From Isoetes taiwanensis (Eukaryota; Streptophyta; Lycopodiopsida; Isoetales; Isoetaceae): a stretch of DNA of 64,000 bases. The stretch is from the NCBI GenBank assembly GCA_021234155.1, contig JAJEKV010000008.1, forward strand, positions 6,326,945-6,390,944, in the 5' to 3' direction. A program made the position numbers and the translations under genes. The notes under the pieces were generated by a model, which made no database searches, was not told the origin of the DNA, and was given only the letters and a program-made list of their open reading frames with translations. Position 1 is the stretch's first letter. Each line of letters begins with the position of its first letter. Shown in pieces: positions 32,339-43,960 of this stretch.

Positions 32339-35300
32339 CTAATCATATCAAATTTTGAAAATTGATGTGCATAGCATGCATTAAAATATGTCTGGGAAGG
32401 ACGGATAGGGAGAGGGAGGGGAGAAATGAAAGGCCAGAAATGCTGACTATTGTAGGATGGAATTTTAGCAACAAATGATATTAAACTAGATCGAAGCTAG
32501 TCTAAGTTCATGGTACTCTTTTCTTATGAAGCTAGAAAGTACTTAGAAAGCATGAACAAACCTTTGGAGGTGTACTGATCTAAAATCTTGACTTGTAGGT
32601 GGTCCATTTTCCTTTCTATTGGGTATGAGAGTAGAAGACATGACATCTGTTTGACTTGCCATGAAAAGTTTTTACTCGTTTGGATGGATTTTTGCAATAT
32701 AAATCCACTCTGGCTCCCAAATGGCATAGATGAATATACTCATATCTTTTTGACCACACTATGAGATTTAGAAATGTACAAAGTGCGCCATCCCTTTGAA
32801 CAAGAACTTTTGGATTAAAAGAATCGTGCATGAGGCTTTAACCCATGTTTGAAGCCTTGCTTGATTTACTTCAGTTTGTACATCTTTTATATCTTTCCTA
32901 AATTTTTGGTGCTTCTAGGGTCCCAGGGTCCCATTCTAAAGAATCCCCTGCCGTTACAACACGTCAATCTTATCTACGAATAAGATTCTTTCTATCATGA
33001 ATTTCAACGCAATTCATATTGCTCACATCATACGTTTACTAATTTATTTGTTCAAATAAAAAGACTTTCCAAGGACAATACAGTGCCCCTATTGTCTAGG
33101 TTGTTTCTAATAGGCCATTGATTGACCATAGAAGTGGTTTCATTCATTTGTAGATTGTGGTGCAATAATTTCTAGGTTTAATCTTGTAAGTTCTAAAAAC
33201 GAAATCTACAAAAGAATCCCTACAAAAAGTGCACTGAATAACTATCTAGTGTGCGCCACAATAAGTGCCCAGTTCATGTCAGATGAGTGATATCTAACTA
33301 GGTCCAAGTTTCCCAATTTGGTTGTAGTTATGGCACTTGTTCCATACTCCTTGCATGGGGAACACTACGTGTTGTGTATTCATTTCTAATGATTCTAAAT
33401 GTGTCATTTGGTCCACTCAAGACTTATTCTTGCATGTGCCTTGTAACTTGTTCTTCCAATAGCCAAGCCTCCAAAGCTACTTTCCAAGCAAGAGCTTTCA
33501 AAATGGTGCTCCTCGGTGGCAAGGCAATGTAACAAATGAAAGCTTTCTAGAGTGAGTTTGCAAACATGTACGGTAGGATGCAAAACATGTTGTAGAGTAG
33601 AATTGCATGCAAAGTCTTACAACCAATGACTGTTTCTTGTGTTGTTCATTTATATTGTTGCTATTATAATATTGAGCAACTTCTACATAACATTTGAACT
33701 GCTAAACACCTTATCTTATCGAGAAGAAGTCCCATTCAGGGCGGAACTATTCTCTATAGTATTATGTTTAAATAGAATTTTCTTTGAATCGTGTAATTCT
33801 AAAAAATGGAACACAGGTTGAACTCAAAGCACTAATGTGTGACTATGACAAGAAAGATGGAAAATGGAAGTTGAGATGGAAGCCATAAGAGCAATTGACC
33901 TATCACCTTCGTAAGAAGCTCATCGGATAAACTTCATCTGATAGAACATACATGACGATAACGTTTGATAGTCAGGGATTTGTATAGAAGAAGCGTATAA
34001 ATACCATATGATTGTCTTAAGGTTTAAAATTGCCGTATGTATAGAAATTTGTAGTTTCCCACGTCAGCATAGGCAATTTGACCTAACAAGGGCATTTTGA
34101 CTAGAATAAAGATCGAGAATTTTGGTGCGGCTATGGTGCGGCTCCAAAACATTCCAGAAGTGCTGCATAGAAGCAACTAGGGCGGAAAAGAAGCCGCAGA
34201 CACCTTCAGAGGTAGTGAAGAAGAAGTTAGGGCGATGAAGAAACAACTAAGGCGGAAAAGAAGCCGCAGACGACGAAGAAGAAGTTAGGAATAGTATTTC
34301 GTCATCTCTCTTATATTTCTTCATTAGGACAGCGACTGAAGGTAATTTTTCTTCATCTTTGTTATGTTTCTCCAGTAGGCTACGAAAAAAGGCGATTTTT
34401 CCTCATTTCTCTCATGTTTCTTCACATTTCTTTCTATGCATGCTACTTGTTCTTTTTAGGTTGCCTCATTGATGGGGTTGATTCCGATACTTGTGGAATA
34501 TGCCGATTATGTTGCCTTGATTGTGTTTTGTGCATTGGGGTTGTGTAGCTTAACGTTGGGGTTGCATAGCTTAGCGTTAGATATAAGATAAGGATATGGT
34601 ATTAACAAGGTTTGAACCGTGAACCAAATACAAATTATCTAACCAACTCACGCCTCTTAGATATAATTAATTTACATCTATAATCTAATATAAGAGGACA
34701 ACCCAAAGTGCATTAGCACCTTATTGTACCTTTTTTTATTTGACCGTGTTGAGTTTTGTTATGTTTCTTGATCTTTGTTTCGTGCTATTGCAGTCCGTTT
34801 TGTTGATGTTTCTTTTGTTTCTCGTAGGCTACAAATGTTTCTTAGTCTTTCTACTCGTTTTCCTTCCATGCGAGAATACTTGTTAATTCCCGCCTATATA
34901 TTGTCCGTTCATGAATGTTCACGAATCTTCACGACAGATCTACTCACAGATGTTCATGACAGATCTATCATAGATGTATTCATGGATCTAGCAATTTCTG
35001 TGTGTATCTCATATAACATTGTATGTAGTATACATTGACTCCAACTATAGAAACCAGGGGTAATTCAAACATTTACTATAGCAAAAATATATCGAGTCAA
35101 CTATCATTCAATCTAACGGCCAATCCTCAAGATTTCAATATTTCGGTCAGTATGCCAAAATCTGAGGGCTGGAAATGAATAATACAACATCAGCTATAAT
35201 ACATAAGCGATAATACATAATGTTGATATTGTAGAGTTGTTCAAAGAAAACAAGGTGATGATGGAAACCTATGAGGCTACGATAAAAAGTGGAAAAGACC

Positions 35301-37714
35301 AGATATACAAAAGGAAAAAGAATATAACAAGTATGGCAAAACAGCCTTAGTGAGCAAGTGAATCATATGATAATACAACAAGCTTAGCGGAATGACTGTG
35401 TTAAAGAAGTTAAAGAACTGTGACATACTGGAAAGTAATTTTGAAGCAGTGGCATTGGCAGATTTGGTGCAGATCCTTGGTGGCCTACAACCTCTAGGTT
35501 GTTAAAATATTCTCTACAGAATTTGCATGAAATCTCCTTTAGCCCTGTGGCAACCTTTGCACCAAAAACTTTGCCAACCAACAGTCTTACTCTGAACTTC
35601 GATTAATTATTACTCCGAATGATCGCGATACATCATACTGTGAAAATCAATGTGCCAAAAATGACATAGTTTTCCTGTCAAGAATCTGACTTATGTTCTT
35701 CTCAACTCGGGCAGAAAAGTAAAAAACTGCACTCAAGTATCTGACTATATTCTTCTATAAAATATAGGGAAGAAAAGCATACTCCTCTTGTTATTTGTGT
35801 CAGAAAATGCAAATATTAATTCAAACTCTTAATAAAAGCAAGATCAGAGGAATCGAAAACTAACCAATGTTGCTTTTTTAAAGCCTTGTTGTCTGCGCCA
35901 AAGCTTTTTCTGACCTAAATTTGACGGCTTTATGACTTGCCATTGACAAAATGCAAAGTCCACGATCGTTTTCAGAGATCTTCAAGGCAGAAAGCAGGAT
36001 CTCGGACGCATTGGTTTGTGCACCGTGTTGCTATCCAAGGGGTCCATTTTAGAAAGATTAGGGTTAGGTCAAAAATATGGGTGTAATTTTTGGATTGCCC
36101 CTGTTAAGGGGGCAATTCGTTAGGGGGAGGGTTGGTTTTGGCATATTCTGGCATATCAGGGGTATATCTGATAATCTGACGGCCGTCATTACTGATTGTT
36201 TTTCCGGCGGTGAAAAACTTTTTGGCTTTTTTGCGTATGAATATACGCTAAGGTTTTCCGTGTTTTGGACGCCAAATTATTTTTCCGGCGATCGGAAACT
36301 CGTTTTTTTTTTGTGAAAAACTATTGGTTTTTTTAACCTTTGGGCTAGAGATTCCTTTTTTTAGAATTTATCTTTGGGTTTTTTATTTTTAAAACAAACT
36401 ATTTTTTTATTGGAATGTATTTATAGAAAAGAATTTGTAATCCCTTCACGTTTTCTAGATTGAACTTTAAATATCCGTGCTAATCATCTGCTAAACATGG
36501 GCATTGCGCAGATGCGCAGATGGAAAAGGCAGATGCAGTTACAGGTATGTCATTGTTCTCTGCATTTTTATTGTTCTTCGCATTTGATAAATCGAATGTC
36601 ATTTGATAAATCGAATGTCTGGAATGCTTTGTTCATAAGCTTTACTGTATGAATTTGATCAAATGCTATTCTACCTTTGCATTGTTACTTCTTTCTTAAA
36701 TACCTTTCAGGATCCTGCACCATGCATCTCCTTGCTTCACTGAAGGATCCTATTGAGAGTGGATTTCACGTTGCTTGTGTGAAATCCAGTCTCCTTACTT
36801 TGATGTGTGACAGCCTGTAGTAAGCCTGCCATTCTTCCTTTTGTTTGAATTTTTAGGGCTTAAACTTGCAGGCACATTTCAGGATGACTCAACTCCTTAT
36901 GAAGCGTTAAAAGCAATTTTTTGCTTGTGCATCATGTTCCCTGCTTATATGCAACCTGTAAAAGCTTGGCAGCAATAGGCAACTTCAATAATAAGGATTC
37001 TAATCTGAAGCTGATTCAGCCAGTTCTTGAAAAAGGCATTGATTTTACTTCTACATACAGAAATGTAGAGGATGTGGAGCCCATTCAGCAGTTCTGATAA
37101 AAGGCATGCAACAGTTAAGCAATATGCTAGCCATTGTTCTTGCACATTGAGGTGAGGCATAAGCATGCACAATTAACTTTCTAATCAATCCACCAAGCAT
37201 GCGAACATTTTTCCATGTCCGCAAACAAGTAGACCATAGTGGACACCGGCTCCTAAGGTGTTTGAATTCAATAGATCTGTGGGATATTACATTCTGTTTA
37301 GCTTTAGGGTTAGCGCTATGCTCTGGGCAAAATTGCATGACGACCACGGCATAAAGAAGGTTGCTTTCAGTCCCTATTCAGATCATAATTTGTTTCAGTG
37401 GTATACAAACTTATTATGCAATGATCAGAATTTGTACCGCGCCTCGATGAGTTCAATACTGATCGAAATTTGTTATAGATGTTACACAAACTCAGGTGGT
37501 AATAGATTATAAAATAGGCTACAGATGGATTCTCCTTTTTCCATTGTGAAACTATATTTTCAAGTGTCTCATTTAAGTCTGAAAGTTACTGACTATGGCA
37601 GTGTTGTTGCATTCCCACCTTGATATTAAAAATAACTTGAATTAAGCTATAAGCCACCACAAACATTCCATCTTTTCCTTTCTTGACTCTCTCCACAAAT
37701 TCCCATCCAACCCC
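32339..37714. other. 5.4 kb without a confident gene
   Basis: AT-rich non-coding DNA. A minus-strand stretch about 34600-34680 resembles a tRNA-derived SINE (box-B-like GGTTCAAACC). At 34170-34290 the phrase GGCGGAAAAGAAGCCGCAGA occurs twice. At 36075-36420 a T-rich low-complexity block follows a GC-rich start. A minus-strand frame at 35384-35581 and plus frames at 36077-36316 and 37258-37512 match nothing I know. Confidence 0.4.
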
Positions 37715-37934
37715 TTGCCCACACCAAACCACAAAGCAAAGTAGCAGTCTAGAGCAATTTTAAACTTTTCCACAATTCTACCAAATTTGGAAGAGTACAA
37801 GATAATAGCAGTACAATTTATTACGAAGCTGGAGAAGCCCAATTCGTGTTCTGAGCAATAGAGTTTGTTTGAAACATTTTACCTTACCTAGCTTGGAGAA
37901 CCCCAATTCGGTGCAGTCTATGGAAGACATGGAC
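37715..37934 (+). repeat. Dispersed direct repeat, copy 1
   Basis: About 220 bp starting near GCCCACACCAAACCACA and ending near TATGGAAGACATGGAC; about 90% alike to 38318-38536, 603 bp downstream. No coding content recognised. Confidence 0.8.
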
Positions 37935-38317
37935 CGCGATGTACGAGCTTTTGTTGATTGACAAAAGCTCAGTGGTTTGTCAGAATAATCCTTCTTTTCA
38001 TTTCTTCATTGGGTCGTCCTTTTTCTTTTTAGAATTTGGCAACACTCATGGCCTCACTTCAAAAGACTATGTTACAACACTGAGCCAGAAATGCAAAGCT
38101 CTGTTATTTGTTCGATTCCTTGTAACTGTTACTGATGAAGTATGTGGTGGTCATGTTGAAATAGCGTAACCAACACAGCTGAAGGTAAGGAAGACAATGC
38201 ACCTACTTGAGAAACATAGAGTAGGTAACACTTAACTTGTCACCCTAGAAACTAACATTGTAAAACCTCCATCAGACCTATATTAGTTTGGAGCTTCACT
38301 TGATGAAAAATGGTGCG

Positions 38318-38536
38318 TTGCCCACACCAAACCACACCGCAAAGTAGCAGTCTAGAGCAATTTTAAACTTTTCCACAATTCTGCCAAATCTCCAAGAGTA
38401 CCAGATAATAATAGTACAATTTATTGTGAAGCTGGAGAACCCCAATTCATGTTCTCAACAATAGAGTTTGTTTGAAACATTTTACCTTACCTAGCTTGGA
38501 GAACCCCAATTCGTTGCAGTCTATGGAAGACATGGA
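38318..38536 (+). repeat. Dispersed direct repeat, copy 2
   Basis: Second copy of the 37715 repeat in the same direction. The two may be ends of a small element or a local duplication; no terminal duplication was seen. Confidence 0.8.
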
Positions 38537-38892
38537 CACCCACTCACAGAACTTCAACAACCCTTCATATGTCTGATCAGAGATCAGACCATGTGTCCAG
38601 AGGTGAATCTAAGTTGCCTTATTATCAATTGCAACGTTTAATGAAGGATTGCCCATGTGGAATTAGAAAATATTGAAGTTATGAAGGAACGCCATCTACC
38701 ATATCATTATTTTCCTTCACCAACGGTTACGATAGCTATAGAGCAGGATTTTGGGCATTATGATCATCAATATACTTTTCGGACAATCTTATTCCTTATG
38801 AGTCATTTTTTTTCCACGGAGGAACAAGGTTTTAGAACGTAATAGTATTAACTTGTTAACACTCCGGCTTATCTATCCGTTTTTTTCTGGAA

Positions 38893-39265
38893 TTGACTGT
38901 TCCATATGCTCATGCTCAAAATGTAGTGGCTAAACGGAGGCATCGATCTTTGCAGAATCTTATGAGGTCAATGCTGGCTCATCAGCATGTTAACCTCAAG
39001 TTTTGGAGAGAAGCATTACGAACAGCAGCATATGTGGCAAATCGAGCTCCTACAGTAACACTAAATAACATGAGACCTTACCAAGCATTTTTAGGAACCA
39101 AACCCAGGTTATTTAGCATATGTTGCTATTCCTATGGAAAAATTGAAGAAAGCAGGAAAATTGTCTAATAGGCCTATGAAATGCATGTTCATAGGATATC
39201 CCATGAACAACAAAGGCTGGATGTATGATTCTATTTCTCATCACATGTGACTATACAGTTCACAC
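38893..39265 (+). pseudogene. Ty1/copia integrase fragment
   Basis: The frame reads LTVPYAHAQNVVAKRRHRSL, SMLAHQHVNLKFWREAL and YVANRAPTVTLNNMRPYQA, the end of the copia integrase core (TVPYTPQQNG..E+..RT and ..FW.EA..TA.Y..NR.P types). After a frameshift near 39120 it continues as MEKLKKAGKLSNRPMKCMFI and NNKGWMYD, the post-core GKL...CIFIGY segment. No LTRs or other pol domains are seen nearby. It is a decayed scrap of a copia element. Confidence 0.8.
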
Positions 39266-39293
39266 TTTACATTCACTGTTTAACTGAAAAGCA

Positions 39294-40120
39294 TGCCAGC
39301 TGCTCCTACAAGCCATGCAAGCATACTCGCTGTCGTCATCGGAGCACAAGATCTTGCAGGAAGACGTGCGCTACAAATCGCCGACGGCAACCAAGAAGAA
39401 GAACCAATACATGATGAGTTGCAAAACAGATTCTTCAAAGGTAACAAAATCTATTTCTTATTTTGTCATTGCCAACAATACAAACTAATCTAGATTTCAT
39501 AGGGGACAAGCCAGTAGTTTTGTTCAAAAGCATTTGCAGGTCACGCGTTGAGGCATTTGGCAGTCTCTCCACATCAAATGCAACACTAGCATTCTTCGCA
39601 GAAGAAGACCCGAAGAAGGAAACACACCCGACAATTGTAAATTACGACACATTAACAATTCGACGCATGAACATGTCGAAAACAGCAAGGACGTAACGGT
39701 AAGCAAACAATTGTACCAATCACAAATATATGCAAGTAATTTCAGTATGTACTGACATATGGCCTGCAGATCAAAGGCAAATTTGAAGCACAAACTAACA
39801 ATTTCGATAGCATACGATACGTTTGTACACATTGCACAGCTGAAACGTATGAAGAAGAACACTGCGCACGATGTGAAACTGCAAATCCAAAGCCAGTACC
39901 AACACTTGCTGGTTCCATCTACAGCGATACAGGCAAAGCATACAAAGCACTCTTCCGAAATGAACTCCTTGACAGAGCATATGGAATGGACGATGGAGAA
40001 TTGTATAATGAAATGATGACGTCGCCACTAAAATTCCGTGAACGAGTATCTCAACAAAATCCAACAGGAATATTCAAAATCAATTGTGCAAACGTAATCA
40101 TCGAGTACGAAAACAACTAG
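39294..40120 (+). pseudogene. RPA70-like single-strand-binding protein remnant (Helitron-associated type)
   Basis: Three exon-like pieces with splice signals. 39294-39441 contains DLAGRRALQIADGNQ; about 39500-39700 contains KPVVLFKSICRSRVEAFGSL and LSTSNATLAFF, the OB-fold DBD-B pattern. 39770-40120 reads IKGKFEAQ..., then CTHC and CARC, a CX2C...CX2C zinc ribbon, and DTGKAYKALFRNELLDRAYG, the RPA C-terminal domain. The last exon is intact to TAG 40120; a frame change near 39650 suggests damage in the middle. Genes of this type are encoded by plant Helitrons; no Helitron end was found here, and a host RPA1 fragment is possible. Confidence 0.62.
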
Positions 40121-41149
40121 ACAATCAACACTCTGTCTATGAGCTTTACATGCGTTTTAATAATTGTAGAAATCTTTGCTTTTAAAGCAAAACTAGACAC
40201 TTTTATATAAATGATTTACTTTTACGTGATTTTAAAAATTCAAATCCCATATGTTACTCATGTTATTCAACACTAAGTCGAACCCTACACCTCAAAGGAC
40301 TTAACCATTCAACATAAACACATGCTAATAAATAATGTTCAAAATCTACATCTAAACATCAAAAAAAAAAGTTACGCATCACCCTTAACAAAACAAAAAA
40401 AATACACATGAATTGTCAACGGGGATCGAATAGAAAAACAACATCTTAGGTGATATTGGCCACTTACCTCTTTGCCTTGCAAAACAAAGACATATGCAAC
40501 GAAATGATTCATCCATGTTCCTATACTACTTTCAAAATAATTAAATAATTTAAATAATAGATAGATAGATAGTATTTTAACATCACACCACTAGGCAGCA
40601 TCCAACTGGACATGTGACAACACTACATTGCTTTGTTGGGCCCTGCCCCCAACCACTTTACATTGCGTCTGTGGGTTTTGACACCCAACAGTTCAAAGTG
40701 CGATTCTGGGCGGTCTCAAACTCGAGACCTATAGTTGCTAGACCTAGTGTATTACCACTAGACTAAACGACCAGACGCATGAAGATACATTTATAAAGCT
40801 TTATTCATAATAGCATTTTGGGGGCAATCCACAGTGCTTTGCACCTTGTTTTGACATAAAATATTCAAAGTGGTGTCCTTTTACAGGACCACAAAAGCAA
40901 TTGCCAAATAATACAAAACACCTTGTGTACGCATTCTAGATATCCCTACTTTGTCATGTGGAGCGTATTTCACAAAGTTGTATTTCAATATTCCTCAAAG
41001 ATTTATCACGATTGCCCTTCAATATCTTGCAAGACCCCTTCAGTAAACCTAGAAACTGTAATTTCACTTTGGCTTCTTCTGTAGAACGCCAAACTTTCTT
41101 GGCAAACAATAAACCAGAAATGTAATAACATGACTCTCCTGCTAGGGGC
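40121..41149. other. Non-coding, with a tRNA-like SINE remnant
   Basis: On the minus strand about 40790-40725 reads GTCGTTTAGTCTAGTGGTAA followed by a box-B-like TCGAGTTTGAGACC, resembling the first part of a tRNA (Asp/Gly/Glu type) and thus a tRNA-derived SINE. A short ATAG run lies at 40556-40572. No gene seen. Confidence 0.4.
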
Positions 41150-41840
41150 GGTCCCGGGCCTACCTTGAGGGGGGGGGGGGAGGGTGCAAGGCCCCCTGCC
41201 GATTGGGTAGGACAGGTACTCTCCAGTTGGGTTGAAGTCATGAACGGGCAAGTGGTCGCCCTCCAGCTGCCGGTGGATAGCAAGGAATGCCCTTGGAGGG
41301 GGTAACCCTTTCCTGCTCTGTCAGGCCTGGGAAGATGCAATCCAGGAGTAGCCCCTTTGGCTACGTCCCTGAGAGCTACAGCTAAGTCCCAAGACTTGTC
41401 GACCCACTCTGCAAAGTGTGCACAAGAGGGGCGGATGGCTTGGAATACCCGAAGCCCAATGTTCCTTTACCAGCCCCTGCCAGTGTTATACATTCCGTCT
41501 GCAATGAACTCTGGAGACCCAGGCCATCAGTCGCTACCTTGAGTCTGAGCCCTGGGTAGGAATATCCCTTTATGTTATGGTGTACTGACCTTGCAGGGTA
41601 TGACAATGAATTGCCTCCCTATTTTGGGAGTTGTGCTTAATTTTGGGAGTTGTGCTTATGTATTTTATATGCTTCCGCAGCTAGGTAGCTCTCGAGGGGA
41701 GACGGGAGAATGACACGTCTACTCTTCCCCGCCAAGTCAGCTTGGTGAAAGGTGGACGGCCTCATATCGGCGGTGGCCATATGAGGGCAAGCTCCTAGTT
41801 TATACGGGGTAGGAACCGTATACAACTAGGGGACGTCACA
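41150..41840 (+). repeat. LTR of a second gypsy-type element (related to the first)
   Basis: The end CGTCACA at 41834-41840 is followed by a primer-binding site. The stretch 41400-41570 (TCGACCCACTCTGCAAAGTG, GAGGGGCGGATGG) aligns, with divergence, to the reverse strand of the 1719-3317 LTR, so both belong to one LTR family group. The left border is uncertain. No matching second LTR was found, so it is a truncated 5' end or the other end lies elsewhere. A G run sits at 41169-41180. Confidence 0.68.
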
Positions 41841-41841
41841 G

Positions 41842-41854
41842 TGGTATCAGAGCC
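41842..41854 (+). promoter_or_regulatory. Primer-binding site of the second LTR element
   Basis: TGGTATCAGAGCC, one base after the LTR end, same primer as the first LTR element but in plus orientation. Confidence 0.85.
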
Positions 41855-42084
41855 TAAGTCTTGGTACCTCAAGATTAAGCACTGGCCATTGTTTTACCCT
41901 AGGTCACTAACATCATAGTGTGTCAATTTTGGGAATTTTTTTTTCCTAAATAAGGAGCCTCGACGATGGGGGAAATACATGATTCCCACCATATTTTAGG
42001 TCAAGTAGCACTTGCAGCAGCCTAAAGCATCATATTAGTAAGTAGAAAATTAATAACAAAATTTTTCAAGCAAATTAGGTGACA

Positions 42085-42155
42085 TTTGCTCACGAAGTGC
42101 GCCAGCAGCTAAAAACTCTTCGAGTTTTTGCTCTCTCGCGCAGTTCGTGAGCAAA
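42085..42155. repeat. 70-bp hairpin repeat, copy 1
   Basis: Outer arms TTTGCTCACGAA and TTCGTGAGCAAA, inner arms AAAACTC/GAGTTTT, with GCGC on both sides: an almost full-length imperfect palindrome. Copies 2 (42286-42354) and 3 (45564-45632) share arms and loop layout. Confidence 0.8.
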
Positions 42156-42285
42156 ACCCCTGTTTGACCCAGTAAACTAACTTGTTTGAGATGTTTGTTG
42201 ATGAACCTCTGTGTTTTAACAGTTGAATAGCTAGAATATCATGTTTAAATGTTGTGTAACTAGCAGTAATCCTCAAAATAGGCTG

Positions 42286-42354
42286 TTTGCTCACGAAGTG
42301 CGCCACAAGCTAAAAACTCGGCGAGTTTTTATGCTCTCGCGCAGTTCTGAGCAA
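42286..42354. repeat. 70-bp hairpin repeat, copy 2
   Basis: Same structure as copy 1; the right outer arm has lost one base. It is preceded by ATCATGTTTAAA (about 42238), which also precedes copy 3. Confidence 0.78.
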
Positions 42355-43774
42355 TTAGGGTTCTTGGTAAGTTGTTTGTCTGACAAATAAAATTATTATT
42401 ATGCTTAATAAGAGTATTAGGTAAATTTTAGGGTTAGGGCAAAATTTTAGGGTTAGGGTAAATTTTAGGATTTGAGGCCTTAGACTAGTTTGTTTGAGCC
42501 AAATAATGATAAATGCCTGTGATTTAGCAAGTACAAGAAACTTATCGCGGCGGCCAAGGCCGCCGCGAACGTTTCTCTTCCCCAACTCATCTATACGTGG
42601 TTGAACATGCAGGATTCGAACCTTCGTGGTTGATTAAGCAACCTGTGATCAACCAGTTTAAGATTATTTCCTTAATTAAGGCCTTTGTTATAACGAAGGC
42701 ATGATAAGAATATATAATCTCATTTAATAATCTTTGTAGAATGCATGATTGAGGAGAGACAGATGTCAGATATTGCACACTGCCGTAGCTGTATGCCATT
42801 TATTGTTAGAACTGTGTACCTTTTGAACTGCTATAATTCTAGAGCTTGAAATAGACAACATAACTTACATATGGGTTGAAGATGTTTGTTATATATTCTG
42901 ATTGTCATTTTTCCATGAGGTTGCACACATGCTGAATACAGTAGTTCCAGAATTGCTTGGGAAGCTAATATTTTCGACTAAGTGCCAAGATGCATTGCTT
43001 GGATTTTGGTTGAAATATGTTTTACCCAAGGGAATTTGATCGTGCAAAAATGTTAAAAATTTTGGCATGTTGCCAGCTATACTACATATGAATGTGGTAT
43101 TGGTGGTGAACGTGGAGCAGAAGCCCAAGAGATGTAATCATGAACTTCACCTTCTACATAAGTTCACTTTGTAAAAGATAGTCCATTTCGTTTTTCATCT
43201 TCGTTTCACCTCTTGATTTGCTTTTCTAGTGATTTGCTTCTCTAGATACATGGTGTGGAAAAAGAGAAATGGCCGCCGTGATAAATTTCTTGTATTAGTA
43301 AGGGAATATGGATAATGAATAGTTGCTTCGGTTAAATTATTTCCGTTCCCAGCTGGACATTAAACACATTAGGGCCTAATTATGTAGAAAAGAACTAAAG
43401 AGAAACCAAAAGAAGAGAATTCAAGATGCCACTTCCTTTGTTTCAGAGGCAGAAATTACGCATAAACTAGCAATAGGATCTGCATCTTCACTTATTTATT
43501 TTGCATAAATTGGAAGCACTCGAAAGAATGCACACTATCTCTCTGCACAAAAATATCAAAACCCAGATTGAACCTCCAAAAACATGTGCAATTTATCACA
43601 TTGAAACACCACAGAAATGGATAAGACATTGATTATGGCGAGGGCATAAATGTGCGAAATTGGCAACTACAACTCACCGGTGTAAGAAGGCATCAACCCC
43701 CATCGTGGTACGTAATTCCAAAGCCCTACAAAGTCTTCCTCTAAACTTGCATCCTTTCTTAGAACTACTATGTC

Positions 43775-43960
43775 TCATTTAATGCTACACTTGGCACCAA
43801 AGACCTCAATTGCTTCTTTGCCTCTTGACCTCATCTTTAGAGATCCCTTCTTTTACAACTTTAGGAGTAGTTTCAATTGCATCTTTGGCCTCTTTTAGCC
43901 CTAATCCTGTCAAAGCCCTAATGGCCTTAATAACAGAAATTCTAGCAGAAGTAAGTAGAA
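43775..43960 (-). pseudogene. Ribosomal protein L7/L12 C-terminal pseudogene
   Basis: Minus-strand reading [20 protein letters not shown] and [20 protein letters not shown], then, after frame changes, EAKKQL and VFGAKCSIK followed by TGA (43775-43777). This is the C-terminal domain of L7/L12 that contacts translation factors on bacterial-type (organellar) ribosomes. A CTAG acceptor-like site lies at the 5' side (43942-43945). At least two indels in the last 20 codons make it a pseudogene; upstream parts were not found. Confidence 0.8.

Larger units (their letters stand above)
41855..43774. other. Decayed leader of the second LTR element and intergenic DNA
   Basis: Contains two hairpin repeats (listed separately), a repeated phrase TTTTAGGGTTAGGG at 42427-42470, and a palindrome-rich GCGGCGGCCAAGGCCGCCGC near 42545-42565. 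A short minus-strand tRNA-like stretch (about 42596-42652, with GGTTCGAATCC and 7-bp complementary ends TGGTTGA/TCAACCA but no D-arm) is not a credible tRNA gene. No protein gene seen. Confidence 0.45.

Noticed and set aside
39795-40064. Minus-strand frame opposite the RPA-like exon
   Set aside because: The plus strand encodes the zinc ribbon and OB-fold residues; the opposite frame is a shadow.
42596-42652. tRNA gene on the minus strand
   Set aside because: GGTTCGAATCC and a 7-bp end stem are present but there is no D-arm and the anticodon stem-loop is irregular.
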